The position numbers were made by a program, and so were the translations under genes. The notes below the pieces were generated by a model. That model was not told the origin of the DNA. It saw only the letters and a list, made by a program, of their open reading frames with translations, and did no database searches. This document shows, piece after piece, positions 8,826 to 16,021 of a stretch of 64,000 bases of DNA (position 1 is its first letter; each line of letters starts with the position of its first letter). Origin of the DNA: Aquisalibacillus elongatus (GTDB taxonomy: Bacteria > Bacillota > Bacilli > Bacillales > Alkalibacillaceae); assembly GCF_003843875.1 (NCBI RefSeq), contig NZ_RKRF01000012.1:62001-126000 (forward strand), given 5' to 3'.

Positions 8826-8861
8826 GGTTGGGTGTCTGTCCACCCAATCAACCATTTTTTT
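8826..8861 (+). terminator. Orphan plus-strand hairpin followed by T run
   Basis: GGTTGGGTG / CACCC-at-CAACC with a 6-base loop, followed by ATTTTTTT. The shape is that of a plus-strand terminator, but no plus-strand gene ends here; it lies between the collagen-like gene (starting leftward) and a gene starting rightward at 8979. It could end an antisense or leader transcript or act as an attenuator. Confidence 0.45.
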
Positions 8862-8978
8862 CTAATGAAATAACTGGTATTATGGAGCTATAACTATAAG
8901 GGGACATCACGAATAAAGCCAACCCTGAACTCAATCTCAAATTAAAGAATTAATTGAATAAAAAGGGGAAAAACAATA

Positions 8979-9545
8979 ATGAGAAAAAGTATATTATTAA
9001 TTTTTTGGGGATTAATCATCGTCTTTTTTGATTTTAGAATCAATTCATTTGATTTGTTAATGAACCCACTAGGTTATATTTTAGTAGCCAGTGGACTTAA
9101 TGACTTTTCGCAAAACTATCAACCAGCTAAAACAGCTAAAGCCTTTACGTACATATTAGTTGTGGTATCCATACCTCAAATTATAATTGACGATGCAACA
9201 GTCATAAGTGAGTACTGGAATTTTTATTCTTCAGCTGTTAGTATATTAAATATTGTGTTAGCTTATTTTATCTTTCTATTATTAATTGAACTAGCACAGG
9301 CTTATAATCAAACAGAGCTTGAAAGTCGTAGTAAAAATACGATGAAAGGTTACTTAATCACCATGATCCTAGTCACATTCGTAAGTACCTTTGCGATAAA
9401 CTTCAGTTCATCTTTGGGGCTTATTATCGGACTTGCTATAGCAGGTTTTATAGCACAGATAGTATTTATAGTCCTGATTTTTAAATTTAGAAATTTAGAT
9501 GAGCATACAGACTACGAGGAGACACATATTAACACGGAAGGATGA
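8979..9545 (+). CDS. Multi-pass membrane protein, unknown function
   Basis: A 188-residue very hydrophobic protein with about five or six membrane segments: roughly residues 5-22, 29-42, 56-75, 84-107, 125-143 and 146-168. It has a charged cytoplasmic-type loop (NQTELESRSKNTMKG) and a polar acidic tail. RBS AGGGGA lies upstream of the ATG. The stop codon overlaps the ATG of the next gene by 4 bases (ATGA), so the HAD phosphatase is translationally coupled to it. I do not recognise the family. Confidence 0.7.
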   Translation: MRKSILLIFWGLIIVFFDFRINSFDLLMNPLGYILVASGLNDFSQNYQPAKTAKAFTYILVVVSIPQIIIDDATVISEYWNFYSSAVSILNIVLAYFIFLLLIELAQAYNQTELESRSKNTMKGYLITMILVTFVSTFAINFSSSLGLIIGLAIAGFIAQIVFIVLIFKFRNLDEHTDYEETHINTEG

Positions 9546-10081
9546 AACATCAAGTGAATAAAGCAGTTTTTCTAGATCGAGATGGAGTTATTAACGAAGT
9601 CAAAACGGATCGAGTTAAATTCGTTAACCGTCCTGAAGATTTATATATTTTAGATGGTGTTCCAGAAGCCATTAAACAGCTAAACGATGCTGGGTTTAAA
9701 GTTTTTGTTGTTACAAATCAAGGTGGCGTAGGCCTTGGATATATGACAGAGGATGAACTGAATACCATTCATGATCATATGGCGCGTGAGCTGGCTAAGC
9801 AAGGTGCGCACATTCATGAGATTATGGCCTGCACACATGCACCGCACGAAAATTGTTATTGCCGCAAACCTGGTTCACAAATGCTTCTTGATCTCATTGA
9901 CGATTATGACGTCGATATTATGAAAAGTTACTTAGTAGGAGATCGCGAACCGGATATCGAAGCAGGTAACGCGGTTGGAATTAAGAGTTTAATGGTTGTT
10001 AGCACACATCCAGAGGCTTACAAAAGCTTTAATGATTTAAGCGAAGCAGTTGAATGGATTTTAGAAGATGAAAAAGCTTGA
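9542..10081 (+). CDS. HAD-IIIA phosphatase, GmhB-like (D,D-heptose 1,7-bisphosphate phosphatase family)
   Basis: A 179-residue cytoplasmic HAD phosphatase. Motif I is FLDRDGVINE (the first Asp is the nucleophile), motif II is VVTNQGGVG, and motif III/IV is the GDREPDIEAG region near residue 138. The Cys/His-rich insert CTHAPHENCYCRKPG is the structural zinc loop typical of GmhB and histidinol-phosphatase relatives. Family members remove a phosphate from sugar bisphosphates. With no heptose genes nearby, the true substrate is open. The gene overlaps the membrane-protein gene by 4 bases, and its last codons form the left arm of the terminator hairpin. Confidence 0.85.
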   Translation: MKHQVNKAVFLDRDGVINEVKTDRVKFVNRPEDLYILDGVPEAIKQLNDAGFKVFVVTNQGGVGLGYMTEDELNTIHDHMARELAKQGAHIHEIMACTHAPHENCYCRKPGSQMLLDLIDDYDVDIMKSYLVGDREPDIEAGNAVGIKSLMVVSTHPEAYKSFNDLSEAVEWILEDEKA

Positions 10082-10103
10082 GGCGGTTGCCTCAAGCTTT
10101 TTT
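10071..10103. terminator. Bidirectional terminator overlapping the end of the HAD gene
   Basis: 14-bp stem AAAAAGCTTGAGGC / GCCTCAAGCTTTTT with a GGTT loop. The left arm includes the stop codon of the HAD phosphatase; the T run on the right leads directly into the 21-bp array. Confidence 0.88.
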
Positions 10104-10226
10104 ACACGCAAGTTTTGGTGGTTTATAAGCAGGTTTTCTTAATTTACCTGCAGGTTTTGAGAATTTATCCGCAGCTTTTTCAAATTTACAAGCAAGTTTT
10201 TCAGATTTACCCGCAGGTTTACTGCT
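10101..10226. repeat. 21-bp tandem array, word TTTAnnnGCAGGTTTT, six units
   Basis: Units begin at 10101, 10122, 10143, 10164, 10185 and 10206, exactly 21 bases apart. Each carries TTTAnnnGC(A)(A/G)(G/C)TTTT followed by an unconserved 5-base part. The complement is AAAACCTGCnnnTAAA. The first unit begins in the T run of the terminator, and the last overlaps the stop codon of the convergent GNAT gene. The same word occurs twice at 15950-15991. Confidence 0.85.
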
Positions 10227-10743
10227 CAAAATAGTCTTTCTGCAACATACTCATAATATAAATATCATGCCATTCGCCATCTCTGAAGAAGGATTCCCTT
10301 AACTTTCCTTCGACCTGAAAGCCTAAGTTTTCATACATTTTCTTAGCCTTCTGATTATAGGAGAAAACTTTTAGGCTGAGTCTATGTAAGTTCAATTCGT
10401 TAAAAGCGTAATTCAAGAGTAATCGAAAAGCTTCTTTCCCATAACCTTGGCCCCAGTAATCTTTCTCGCCAATCAGCAATAAAATTTCAGCGTTGCGCTG
10501 TCTGAAACTTAAACCAACTAAAGAAATGCTTCCGATATCTGTGTTACTCTCTTTTTCTACGATAACAAAGTTTTTACCCTCTTTGACTTTATCGTAAAAT
10601 TCTTCAATATCCTCATGATTATATAAATCCAGTGATGACCTCATGTTTGTAAATACTTCGACGTCATTGTGCCATTTATAAAGTGTTTTTACGTCATCTT
10701 TTCCTAGCTTACGAAAATAGATGCGGTCCGTTTCAAAAACCAT
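10219..10743 (-). CDS. GNAT family N-acetyltransferase (RimJ/RimL-like)
   Basis: A 174-residue single-domain acetyltransferase. It opens with FETDRIYFRKLGKDDVKTLYKWHND, has the acetyl-CoA loop LLIGEKDYWGQGYGKEAF near residue 95, and ends with NQKAKKMYENLGFQVEGKLRE, the pattern of RimJ/RimL-like and spermidine-acetyltransferase-like enzymes. The substrate is not predictable. RBS AAGGGGG precedes the ATG by about 7 bases. It is convergent to the HAD gene; its final codons and stop lie inside the last unit of the 21-bp array, so the repeat extends into coding sequence here. Confidence 0.85.
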   Translation of the reverse strand: MVFETDRIYFRKLGKDDVKTLYKWHNDVEVFTNMRSSLDLYNHEDIEEFYDKVKEGKNFVIVEKESNTDIGSISLVGLSFRQRNAEILLLIGEKDYWGQGYGKEAFRLLLNYAFNELNLHRLSLKVFSYNQKAKKMYENLGFQVEGKLRESFFRDGEWHDIYIMSMLQKDYFEQ

Positions 10744-10898
10744 CTGGATACCCCCTTATGACTTACATGTATACGAGTCTAACATAACCATATCCCATAC
10801 TTCTATTATTGTAACCCAATTAATCATGCTCTATTGAACATTTTCGTCTGTGTGTTAATCTTTATATATTAATTATTTTGAATCTTAAGGAGATTATT

Positions 10899-11483
10899 AT
10901 GAGTTCAAAAACTAAAAAGATAAGCCTAAGCATAATTGGCATCCTGGTTGCATTTATACTTTTGATGACTTGGTTTTATCCATTTTCAACTTTTAGTTTA
11001 TATAAAAGTTACACGTTTAATCCGGATAAAGTCGTTGTTGATCAATATGTAAATGACCTGGAGAAATTCAAAAGTTCATTCGAGAATGATTATGATTCAC
11101 TTAGCTTAGATATAGATAATAGTTTAACTATCGACCGCACCAATTACATACTTCAAATGTTTGACCAGGACTGGTTAACTAATAGCGATTCTGTAAAAGT
11201 AGATCGGAACTTCTTGAGTGAACAATTATTCTTAGTCCAAAATACGAGAGACTACATCATTGAATTGTTAGTCAGAGAGGATTACACAGAGGACCAAAAA
11301 CAATACTTAAGTATCAGTTTAGAAAGTATGCTGTTTTTAGAAGAAAGAATTATTGATTTACAAAATGATAAGACACATTCTAGAAAAGACCTTCGTATTC
11401 TAATGGGTAATCTTTATGTAGGTTTTTCTGGTAACTTTATGATGTTTGAAACGTTTTACAACCTATCGATTCACGAGAAATAG
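10899..11483 (+). CDS. Membrane-anchored extracytoplasmic protein, unknown function
   Basis: A 194-residue protein with a basic N-terminus (SSKTKKIS), one membrane segment at about residues 10-29 and a mostly helical, acidic extracytoplasmic region. The hydrophobic segment could be an uncleaved signal anchor; no lipobox is seen. An in-frame TTG lies 21 bases upstream at 10878, but AAGGAGA sits 5-6 bases before the ATG at 10899, which I take as the start. It is monocistronic and closed by a strong hairpin. I do not recognise the family. Confidence 0.65.
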   Translation: MSSKTKKISLSIIGILVAFILLMTWFYPFSTFSLYKSYTFNPDKVVVDQYVNDLEKFKSSFENDYDSLSLDIDNSLTIDRTNYILQMFDQDWLTNSDSVKVDRNFLSEQLFLVQNTRDYIIELLVREDYTEDQKQYLSISLESMLFLEERIIDLQNDKTHSRKDLRILMGNLYVGFSGNFMMFETFYNLSIHEK

Positions 11484-11484
11484 T

Positions 11485-11520
11485 AAAAAGACTTAGAGCC
11501 CTCAAGCTCTAAGTCTTTTT
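11485..11520. terminator. Bidirectional Rho-independent terminator
   Basis: 15-bp stem AAAAAGACTTAGAGC / GCTCTAAGTCTTTTT with a 6-base loop, between the convergent gene ends at 11483 and 11531. Confidence 0.9.
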
Positions 11521-11530
11521 AAATATCTAT

Positions 11531-12403
11531 TTATTTTCCAATGAACATTTGTGTCCAATACGTTTTTCCGTTTGCTTCAACATAGCCAACGCCGATATGC
11601 GTGAAGTCACTGCTTAGAATGTTTTCACGGTGACCTTCACTGTTCATCCAGCCGTCCATGACTTGCTCTGGTGAGCGTTGTCCCATCGCAATGTTTTCGC
11701 CGGCTGTACGATAGTCGATACCATACTGCTGCATCATATCAAATGGTGACCCATACGTTGGTGATGTGTGGCTGAAGTAGTTGTTTTCTGCCATATCTCG
11801 TGATTTATCACGTGCAACATCACTTAATTCACTTGAAGCTTGTAATGGTTGTAAACCTCTTTGTTGTCTCTCTTGGTTTACTAGGTCTACCACTTGTTGT
11901 TCAAATGATTGTAAGTCAGATGACTGATTTTGATCCTGCTGTTGTTCTTGAGCCGATTGCTCTTCTGTTTGATTATTAGCAGGTTCTTCTTGCTGAGGCT
12001 CCTCTTGTTGAGCTTCATTGTTTGTTTCTTCTTGCTGAGGTTGTTCATTTGTTTCTTCTTGTTGTTGCTCCTCAGCTGGTTCATTTTGTGAACCTTCATT
12101 TTTATCATCTTCATACTGATCAGGCTTGTCTACTGGTTCGCCTGATGGTTCTTCAGATTCTTCAGGCTCAGCTGGTTGTTCTTGTTGATCTTGTTCTTCA
12201 CCATTTTGGCCAAATTGATTAAATAAGTCATTCCAATCAAATTGACTGTCCTGCTGGAACCAGAAACTGAATGGCATTGTGAACGTATATGCATGAGCAT
12301 TCGAACTATCTTGTTGGCTTGATGCTGCTACTTGTCCTGTAGCAAGAATAATTGACATGACTACTGCAATAACAATAGCCGTAATTGGTCTTAACATTTT
12401 CAA
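11531..12403 (-). CDS. Secreted CAP/SCP-domain protein (YkwD-like) with long Gln/Glu-rich linker
   Basis: A 290-residue secreted protein: signal peptide at about residues 1-28 (cleavage near VAASSQ), a long low-complexity linker of Glu, Gln, Asn and Pro at about 50-165, then a CAP/SCP domain at about 168-290. The CAP part shows VVDLVNQERQQRGL, ENNYFSHTSPTYGSPFDMM, GENIAMGQRSPEQVMDGW and a TQMFIGK end. Bacterial CAP proteins of this group act outside the cell, mostly with unknown activity; some are linked to spores or biofilm. The TTG at 12403 is 7 bases after GGAGG and is preferred; an ATG two codons later is possible. A close paralog lies at 14135, with nearly identical DNA over the CAP core. 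Confidence 0.85.
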   Translation of the reverse strand: MKMLRPITAIVIAVVMSIILATGQVAASSQQDSSNAHAYTFTMPFSFWFQQDSQFDWNDLFNQFGQNGEEQDQQEQPAEPEESEEPSGEPVDKPDQYEDDKNEGSQNEPAEEQQQEETNEQPQQEETNNEAQQEEPQQEEPANNQTEEQSAQEQQQDQNQSSDLQSFEQQVVDLVNQERQQRGLQPLQASSELSDVARDKSRDMAENNYFSHTSPTYGSPFDMMQQYGIDYRTAGENIAMGQRSPEQVMDGWMNSEGHRENILSSDFTHIGVGYVEANGKTYWTQMFIGK

Positions 12404-12500
12404 GGTATTACCTCCTTAGATGTCTTGACCCCCACAATTCTCATTATAACAATAGATTCGTAGACTTAAAGAGTTAATATATACCAAGTTTGACGCAAAT

Positions 12501-12528
12501 AAAAAGAGCCGAAATACCTATCGGCTCT
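12501..12528 (-). terminator. Rho-independent terminator of mscL
   Basis: Stem AGAGCCGA / TCGGCTCT with an 8-base loop; on the minus strand it is followed by TTTTTATTTG. It lies 6 bases after the mscL stop. Confidence 0.85.
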
Positions 12529-12533
12529 GGGAT

Positions 12534-12953
12534 TTACTTTATGTTGATTTTCATCTTTTTAGAAGGACTCTTCTTTTTTGGTTTTTGTTGGTCTTTTAAC
12601 AAATCTCGAATCTCAGTTAACACTTCCTGATTTGGATGTGGCGCCTCCTTTAATGAGACACTTTCTTTTCCTCGTAAGTAGTTAAATAGTTTTATAAATA
12701 TAAAAATGGAAAAGGCAATGACCATAAAATCAATCGTCGTCTGAATGAAAGCTCCATATCGAATAACAACGCCATCAATATTCAACACTAAAAACTTCAG
12801 GCTTGTCCCACCTGCTAAAATTCCCAAAACAGGTACTAAGAGGTCGTTAACCAGTGAATCAACGATTTTACTAAAAGCCGTTCCAATGATTACAGCAACC
12901 GCTAGTTCGATCACATTCCCTCTTAATGCGAATTGTTTAAACTCTTTCCACAT
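12534..12953 (-). CDS. mscL: Large-conductance mechanosensitive channel MscL
   Basis: A 139-residue protein of the usual MscL size. The N-terminal amphipathic helix and first membrane helix (FKQFALRGNVIELAVAVIIGTAF) are diagnostic, followed by a periplasmic-type loop, a second membrane helix (about residues 70-95) and a basic C-terminal helix rich in Lys. The protein forms a homopentamer that opens under membrane tension and releases solutes during osmotic down-shock. With the betaine and proline carriers elsewhere in the window it makes up an osmotic toolkit. The SD sequence is weak (AGGGATG). It is transcribed leftward with its own terminator, between two CAP-protein genes. Confidence 0.95.
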   Translation of the reverse strand: MWKEFKQFALRGNVIELAVAVIIGTAFSKIVDSLVNDLLVPVLGILAGGTSLKFLVLNIDGVVIRYGAFIQTTIDFMVIAFSIFIFIKLFNYLRGKESVSLKEAPHPNQEVLTEIRDLLKDQQKPKKKSPSKKMKINIK

Positions 12954-12996
12954 AAGCGCTCATCCCTAAAAAATTGTTTAATTCATCCTATGCAAT

Positions 12997-13710
12997 TTAA
13001 GAACGAGATATCATTCTATGTGAAACGAGATAAATCATCACAAATAATAAAATAGCCACGAACTCTAATGAAAGAATATACCATGGATAAGGACCTAAAT
13101 AATCAATCAAACTCGCATTACTAGGCTTTCTCATTAAAAACATATAATTAGAACCAATTAGACGATTAATTCCGTAAACGAAAATCGCAATCACATTTAG
13201 TGTCACCCATGAACGGATGACAGACACAAACGTCGACCGATAATTTTCAACCCATAGCATATAAAAGCAAGCTAACACAATGGCAATATGAGCGATAAAA
13301 AATTGAAAGAATCGAATGTGTGGGTATCCGAAAAATAGCTCAGGAGTAATTATAGCAACTAAAGCTCCGGTCATACTAATGAAAAATGCTACTTCAAATA
13401 AACGATAATTTTTTGTGATAAGCATAAACGTACATGAATACAACGAGATCGAACATAACTGGAGAGGCAAGTTGATTGTAAGATCCCAGCGGTCATTTAT
13501 GATAAACCAGAGGTGAAATGAAAACTCACTTAATACTAATACGAAAATGAGACCATATCTGGTTACCGATTTGTATTTATCTCTAATCGTTTCTTGAAAT
13601 CGATATATTAACCAGATTAAAATTATGGAAATCAAAATCATGACTATGTGACTTAACGAAAACAAACCAAATGAATAAGAGCCTTGCTCAAACCCGTATA
13701 TCGTCCCCAA
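12997..13710 (-). CDS. YwaF/TIGR02206 family integral membrane protein
   Basis: A 237-residue protein with about seven membrane segments. Family features include LPLQLCSISLYSC in the third segment, ITPELFFGYPHIRFFQFFIAH in the middle and YPWYILSLEF before the last helix. These fit the TIGR02206 group typified by B. subtilis YwaF, whose function is unknown. The start at 13710 (MGTIYGFEQGSYSFG) is preceded by GAGGAGA about 10 bases upstream. It is the second gene of a short leftward run after the 116-residue membrane protein, with a 28-base gap. Confidence 0.8.
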   Translation of the reverse strand: MGTIYGFEQGSYSFGLFSLSHIVMILISIILIWLIYRFQETIRDKYKSVTRYGLIFVLVLSEFSFHLWFIINDRWDLTINLPLQLCSISLYSCTFMLITKNYRLFEVAFFISMTGALVAIITPELFFGYPHIRFFQFFIAHIAIVLACFYMLWVENYRSTFVSVIRSWVTLNVIAIFVYGINRLIGSNYMFLMRKPSNASLIDYLGPYPWYILSLEFVAILLFVMIYLVSHRMISRS

Positions 13711-13738
13711 TTCAGTTCTCCTCCCCTTTTACACAACC

Positions 13739-14089
13739 TTACCTGTCATCCGTCCCTTTTTTAATTTGAATGGTTTGATAGATGACCTCAAAAATTGAAA
13801 GCAAAATCGCAAACCAAACGAGTCCATTGACTAATGAAATCGATGGATCATCAACCGTTCCAAGTGCTGAGAAAATTAAGATCATCACGATGAACAAACC
13901 CGTACTAATGGCTTGCCAGCTTCTTACTTCTACTAAGGTGGTGTCCTTATACTTTTTATAATTCAAACTATAAATGACAACCCCAACAAACACCCATGAT
14001 AGGAACGGTAATCCACTAATAAAATGGTCAACCGCTAATAATGCCGCTACAATTCCTAACAATATATAATCAGTTCTCTCAAGTGACAT
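13739..14089 (-). CDS. Small four-pass membrane protein, unknown function
   Basis: A 116-residue membrane protein with hydrophobic segments at about residues 8-25, 28-45, 58-76 and 82-105. The longer frame back to 14116 would start inside the upstream terminator. AGGAGG lies 6 bases before the ATG at 14089 (MSLERTDY), which is taken as the start; an adjacent in-frame ATG at 14092 is possible. It is 28 bases upstream of the YwaF-like gene and probably co-transcribed. I do not recognise a family. Confidence 0.65.
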   Translation of the reverse strand: MSLERTDYILLGIVAALLAVDHFISGLPFLSWVFVGVVIYSLNYKKYKDTTLVEVRSWQAISTGLFIVMILIFSALGTVDDPSISLVNGLVWFAILLSIFEVIYQTIQIKKGTDDR

Positions 14090-14102
14090 CATAATCCTCC
14101 TA

Positions 14103-14131
14103 AAAAACCGAACCACACCAAAGTGATTCGG
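14103..14131 (-). terminator. Rho-independent terminator of the second CAP gene
   Basis: Minus-strand hairpin ACCGAATCAC / GTGGTTCGGT (one mismatch) with a 6-base loop, followed by TTTTTT. It leads directly into the RBS of the next gene. Confidence 0.8.
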
Positions 14132-14134
14132 TCG

Positions 14135-14833
14135 TTATTTTCCAATAAACATCTGCGTCCAATAATACGTTCCGTTATCTTTAATAAACCCTACGCCGAT
14201 GTGCGTGAATTTTTCCTGCAAAATATTCTTCCGATGGCCTTCACTATTCATCCAGCCTTCCATGACTTGCTCTGGTGAGCGTTGACCCATTGCGATATTC
14301 TCGCCTGCAGCTACATATCTAAGACCGAACTCATCCATCATTTCAAATGGCGAGCCATATGTCGGTGACTCGTGACTAAAATAGTCTTCATCCGCCATAT
14401 CCTGTGATTTTGCGCGAGCAACATGACTGACATCAACTGAAAATTCAACTGGCTCAAGACCATGCTTTTCACGTTCTTCATTGACTAATTCATGAACCTG
14501 TCGTTCAAATTCATGCACTTGGTCGTCATCTCGTTCGGTACCATCCACATCTGAATCTTGAAAAACAGGAACAACTTCTTGGTTTTTATCATCACCTAAA
14601 TAAGTTGAGATCATCATTGCCGCTCGGTTTAAACCGTCAACTGCTTGCTCAGTGACATCCACCCAGTCAACATTCGTTACGATATGTTCCACTCTGTCGG
14701 TCACTTTTTGTACTTCAGATGTATCTTCAACAGCCGTTTCATCCGTTGCGTCCGAAAACATCGATTCTGGAAGTGAATTTATGATAAAACCAAATACCAA
14801 AATAATGATGGCATATTTGATTAATTTAAACAT
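14135..14833 (-). CDS. Membrane-anchored CAP/SCP-domain protein, paralog of the one at 11531
   Basis: A 232-residue protein with an N-terminal hydrophobic anchor (about residues 4-22), a short acidic linker and a C-terminal CAP/SCP domain from about residue 108. It shares with the neighbour paralog the stretches YFSHESPTYGSPFEMM, GENIAMGQRSPEQVMEGW, NSEGHRKNIL and the final YWTQMFIGK. The long Gln-rich linker of the paralog is missing. DNA identity in the CAP core is also high, pointing to a fairly recent duplication or to gene conversion. RBS GAGGAGG is upstream of the ATG. The role is extracytoplasmic, activity unknown. Confidence 0.85.
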   Translation of the reverse strand: MFKLIKYAIIILVFGFIINSLPESMFSDATDETAVEDTSEVQKVTDRVEHIVTNVDWVDVTEQAVDGLNRAAMMISTYLGDDKNQEVVPVFQDSDVDGTERDDDQVHEFERQVHELVNEEREKHGLEPVEFSVDVSHVARAKSQDMADEDYFSHESPTYGSPFEMMDEFGLRYVAAGENIAMGQRSPEQVMEGWMNSEGHRKNILQEKFTHIGVGFIKDNGTYYWTQMFIGK

Positions 14834-15036
14834 CGACGTTCTTCCTCCTCATTGTCGCCTTCATGATGCTTAATTCTATTATAGAGCCGACTAACAACAT
14901 TTTAAACAAAAATCTATCTTAATAAACCTATTCCCTTACAAACTTCCCGTTAATCTGACAAAGTTTGGAGAAAAGAAGGGATTTTGGCTTACGTGGAGAA
15001 ATCATAATGTAATCCGAAGTAAAAGTAGGTGTTAAG

Positions 15037-15951
15037 ATGCCAAACGTCTGGACACATATATTATTTTGTGAAGATGTGATGGAATATGTTCCACTCCAAG
15101 GAGAAGTGCGCGAGCATGGGGATTATTTTAATCTAGGTGCACAAGGGCCTGATCCCTTTTTCTATCATGACCCTTGGCCGTGGACAAAACACTCTCAGAT
15201 CAATGATTTAGGCTTAATGATGCACAAAATCCGTTGCGGCCCTGTGTTACGGGATATGATTGAAGGCGCCAAAACAGGAACCAACGAAACGAAAGCCTAT
15301 GTATTAGGGTTTATAACACATCACGTCCTAGACCGGGTAACCCATCCATATATTCATTATAAAGCTGGCTACGACGGTTATAACCACCAAAAACTAGAGA
15401 CGATTATTGACACACTCATGATGTGGAACTTTAAAAGTATCAAAACATGGGAAAACCCCGTCAATCGTGAAATTGATATTGGGCTTGAGTTAAATCCTTA
15501 CCTTGCCGTCATGATGGAAAAAATTTTAGATGACCACTTCGGTGATGATGTTCCGTTGTATGAAGGATTTTTTCAAAAATCCTATCAAGATATGAAACTC
15601 ATCCTTAGAATTGTCTATGATCCATATGGTTGGAAGACGAAGCTGTTCTCTAAAGTCATTCCACCCATTTCTCATAGACCTATTCGCGAAGTGACAGACT
15701 ATCTAAATGAACGTCACGAAGTTTGGCATCACTCTGCGACTCAGGAACCTAGTACTGAAAGTTTCATTGATTTATATAAACAGGCACGCGATGATGCAGT
15801 CACACTTGTTAATGCCATTTTGCGTTACTGGGAAAAACCAGTAGACGAAGCCCGCTCCGTTGCATTCGATTTATTAGGGAATGTTTCATATGACACCGGA
15901 AGACCATTATCCGAAGGTCACGAAAACAAATACGCTGAACCGATTGTATAA
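15037..15951 (+). CDS. Zinc-dependent phospholipase C-like protein
   Basis: A 304-residue cytoplasmic protein (no signal peptide) matching the zn_dep_PLPC fold: the N-terminus MPNVWTHILFCEDVM supplies an early His, HGDYFNLGAQGPDPFFYH and the motif GFITHHVLDRVTHPYIHYKAG give clustered His/Asp metal ligands. Family members are annotated as zinc-dependent phospholipases or hydrolases; since there is no export signal, true phospholipase C activity on outside lipids is doubtful. RBS AGGTG lies about 6 bases before the ATG. The TAA stop is embedded in the start of a two-unit 21-bp repeat, followed by a terminator shared with the UMF1 carrier. Confidence 0.8.
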   Translation: MPNVWTHILFCEDVMEYVPLQGEVREHGDYFNLGAQGPDPFFYHDPWPWTKHSQINDLGLMMHKIRCGPVLRDMIEGAKTGTNETKAYVLGFITHHVLDRVTHPYIHYKAGYDGYNHQKLETIIDTLMMWNFKSIKTWENPVNREIDIGLELNPYLAVMMEKILDDHFGDDVPLYEGFFQKSYQDMKLILRIVYDPYGWKTKLFSKVIPPISHRPIREVTDYLNERHEVWHHSATQEPSTESFIDLYKQARDDAVTLVNAILRYWEKPVDEARSVAFDLLGNVSYDTGRPLSEGHENKYAEPIV

Positions 15952-15991
15952 AACCTGCAGGTAAACTTTTAAAACCTGCCGATAAAACAAA
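15949..15991. repeat. Two-unit 21-bp repeat, word AAAACCTGCnnnTAAA
   Basis: Two copies starting at 15950 and 15971, exactly 21 bases apart, with the same word as the six-unit array at 10101-10226 (there on the other strand). The stop codon of the phospholipase-like gene is the TAA at 15949-15951. A terminator follows. Confidence 0.75.
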
Positions 15992-16020
15992 ACTCGCGCC
16001 TTCAGTTGGCGCGAGTTTTT
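15990..16020. terminator. Bidirectional Rho-independent terminator
   Basis: 11-bp GC-rich stem AAACTCGCGCC / GGCGCGAGTTT with a 7-base loop and a T run, between convergent genes ending at 15951 and 16022. Confidence 0.9.
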
Positions 16021-16021
16021 C

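Noticed and set aside
10101-10226. CRISPR array
   Set aside because: Units of 21 bp with a 9-16-base degenerate word and 5-12-base spacers do not fit CRISPR repeat and spacer sizes, and no cas gene is present.
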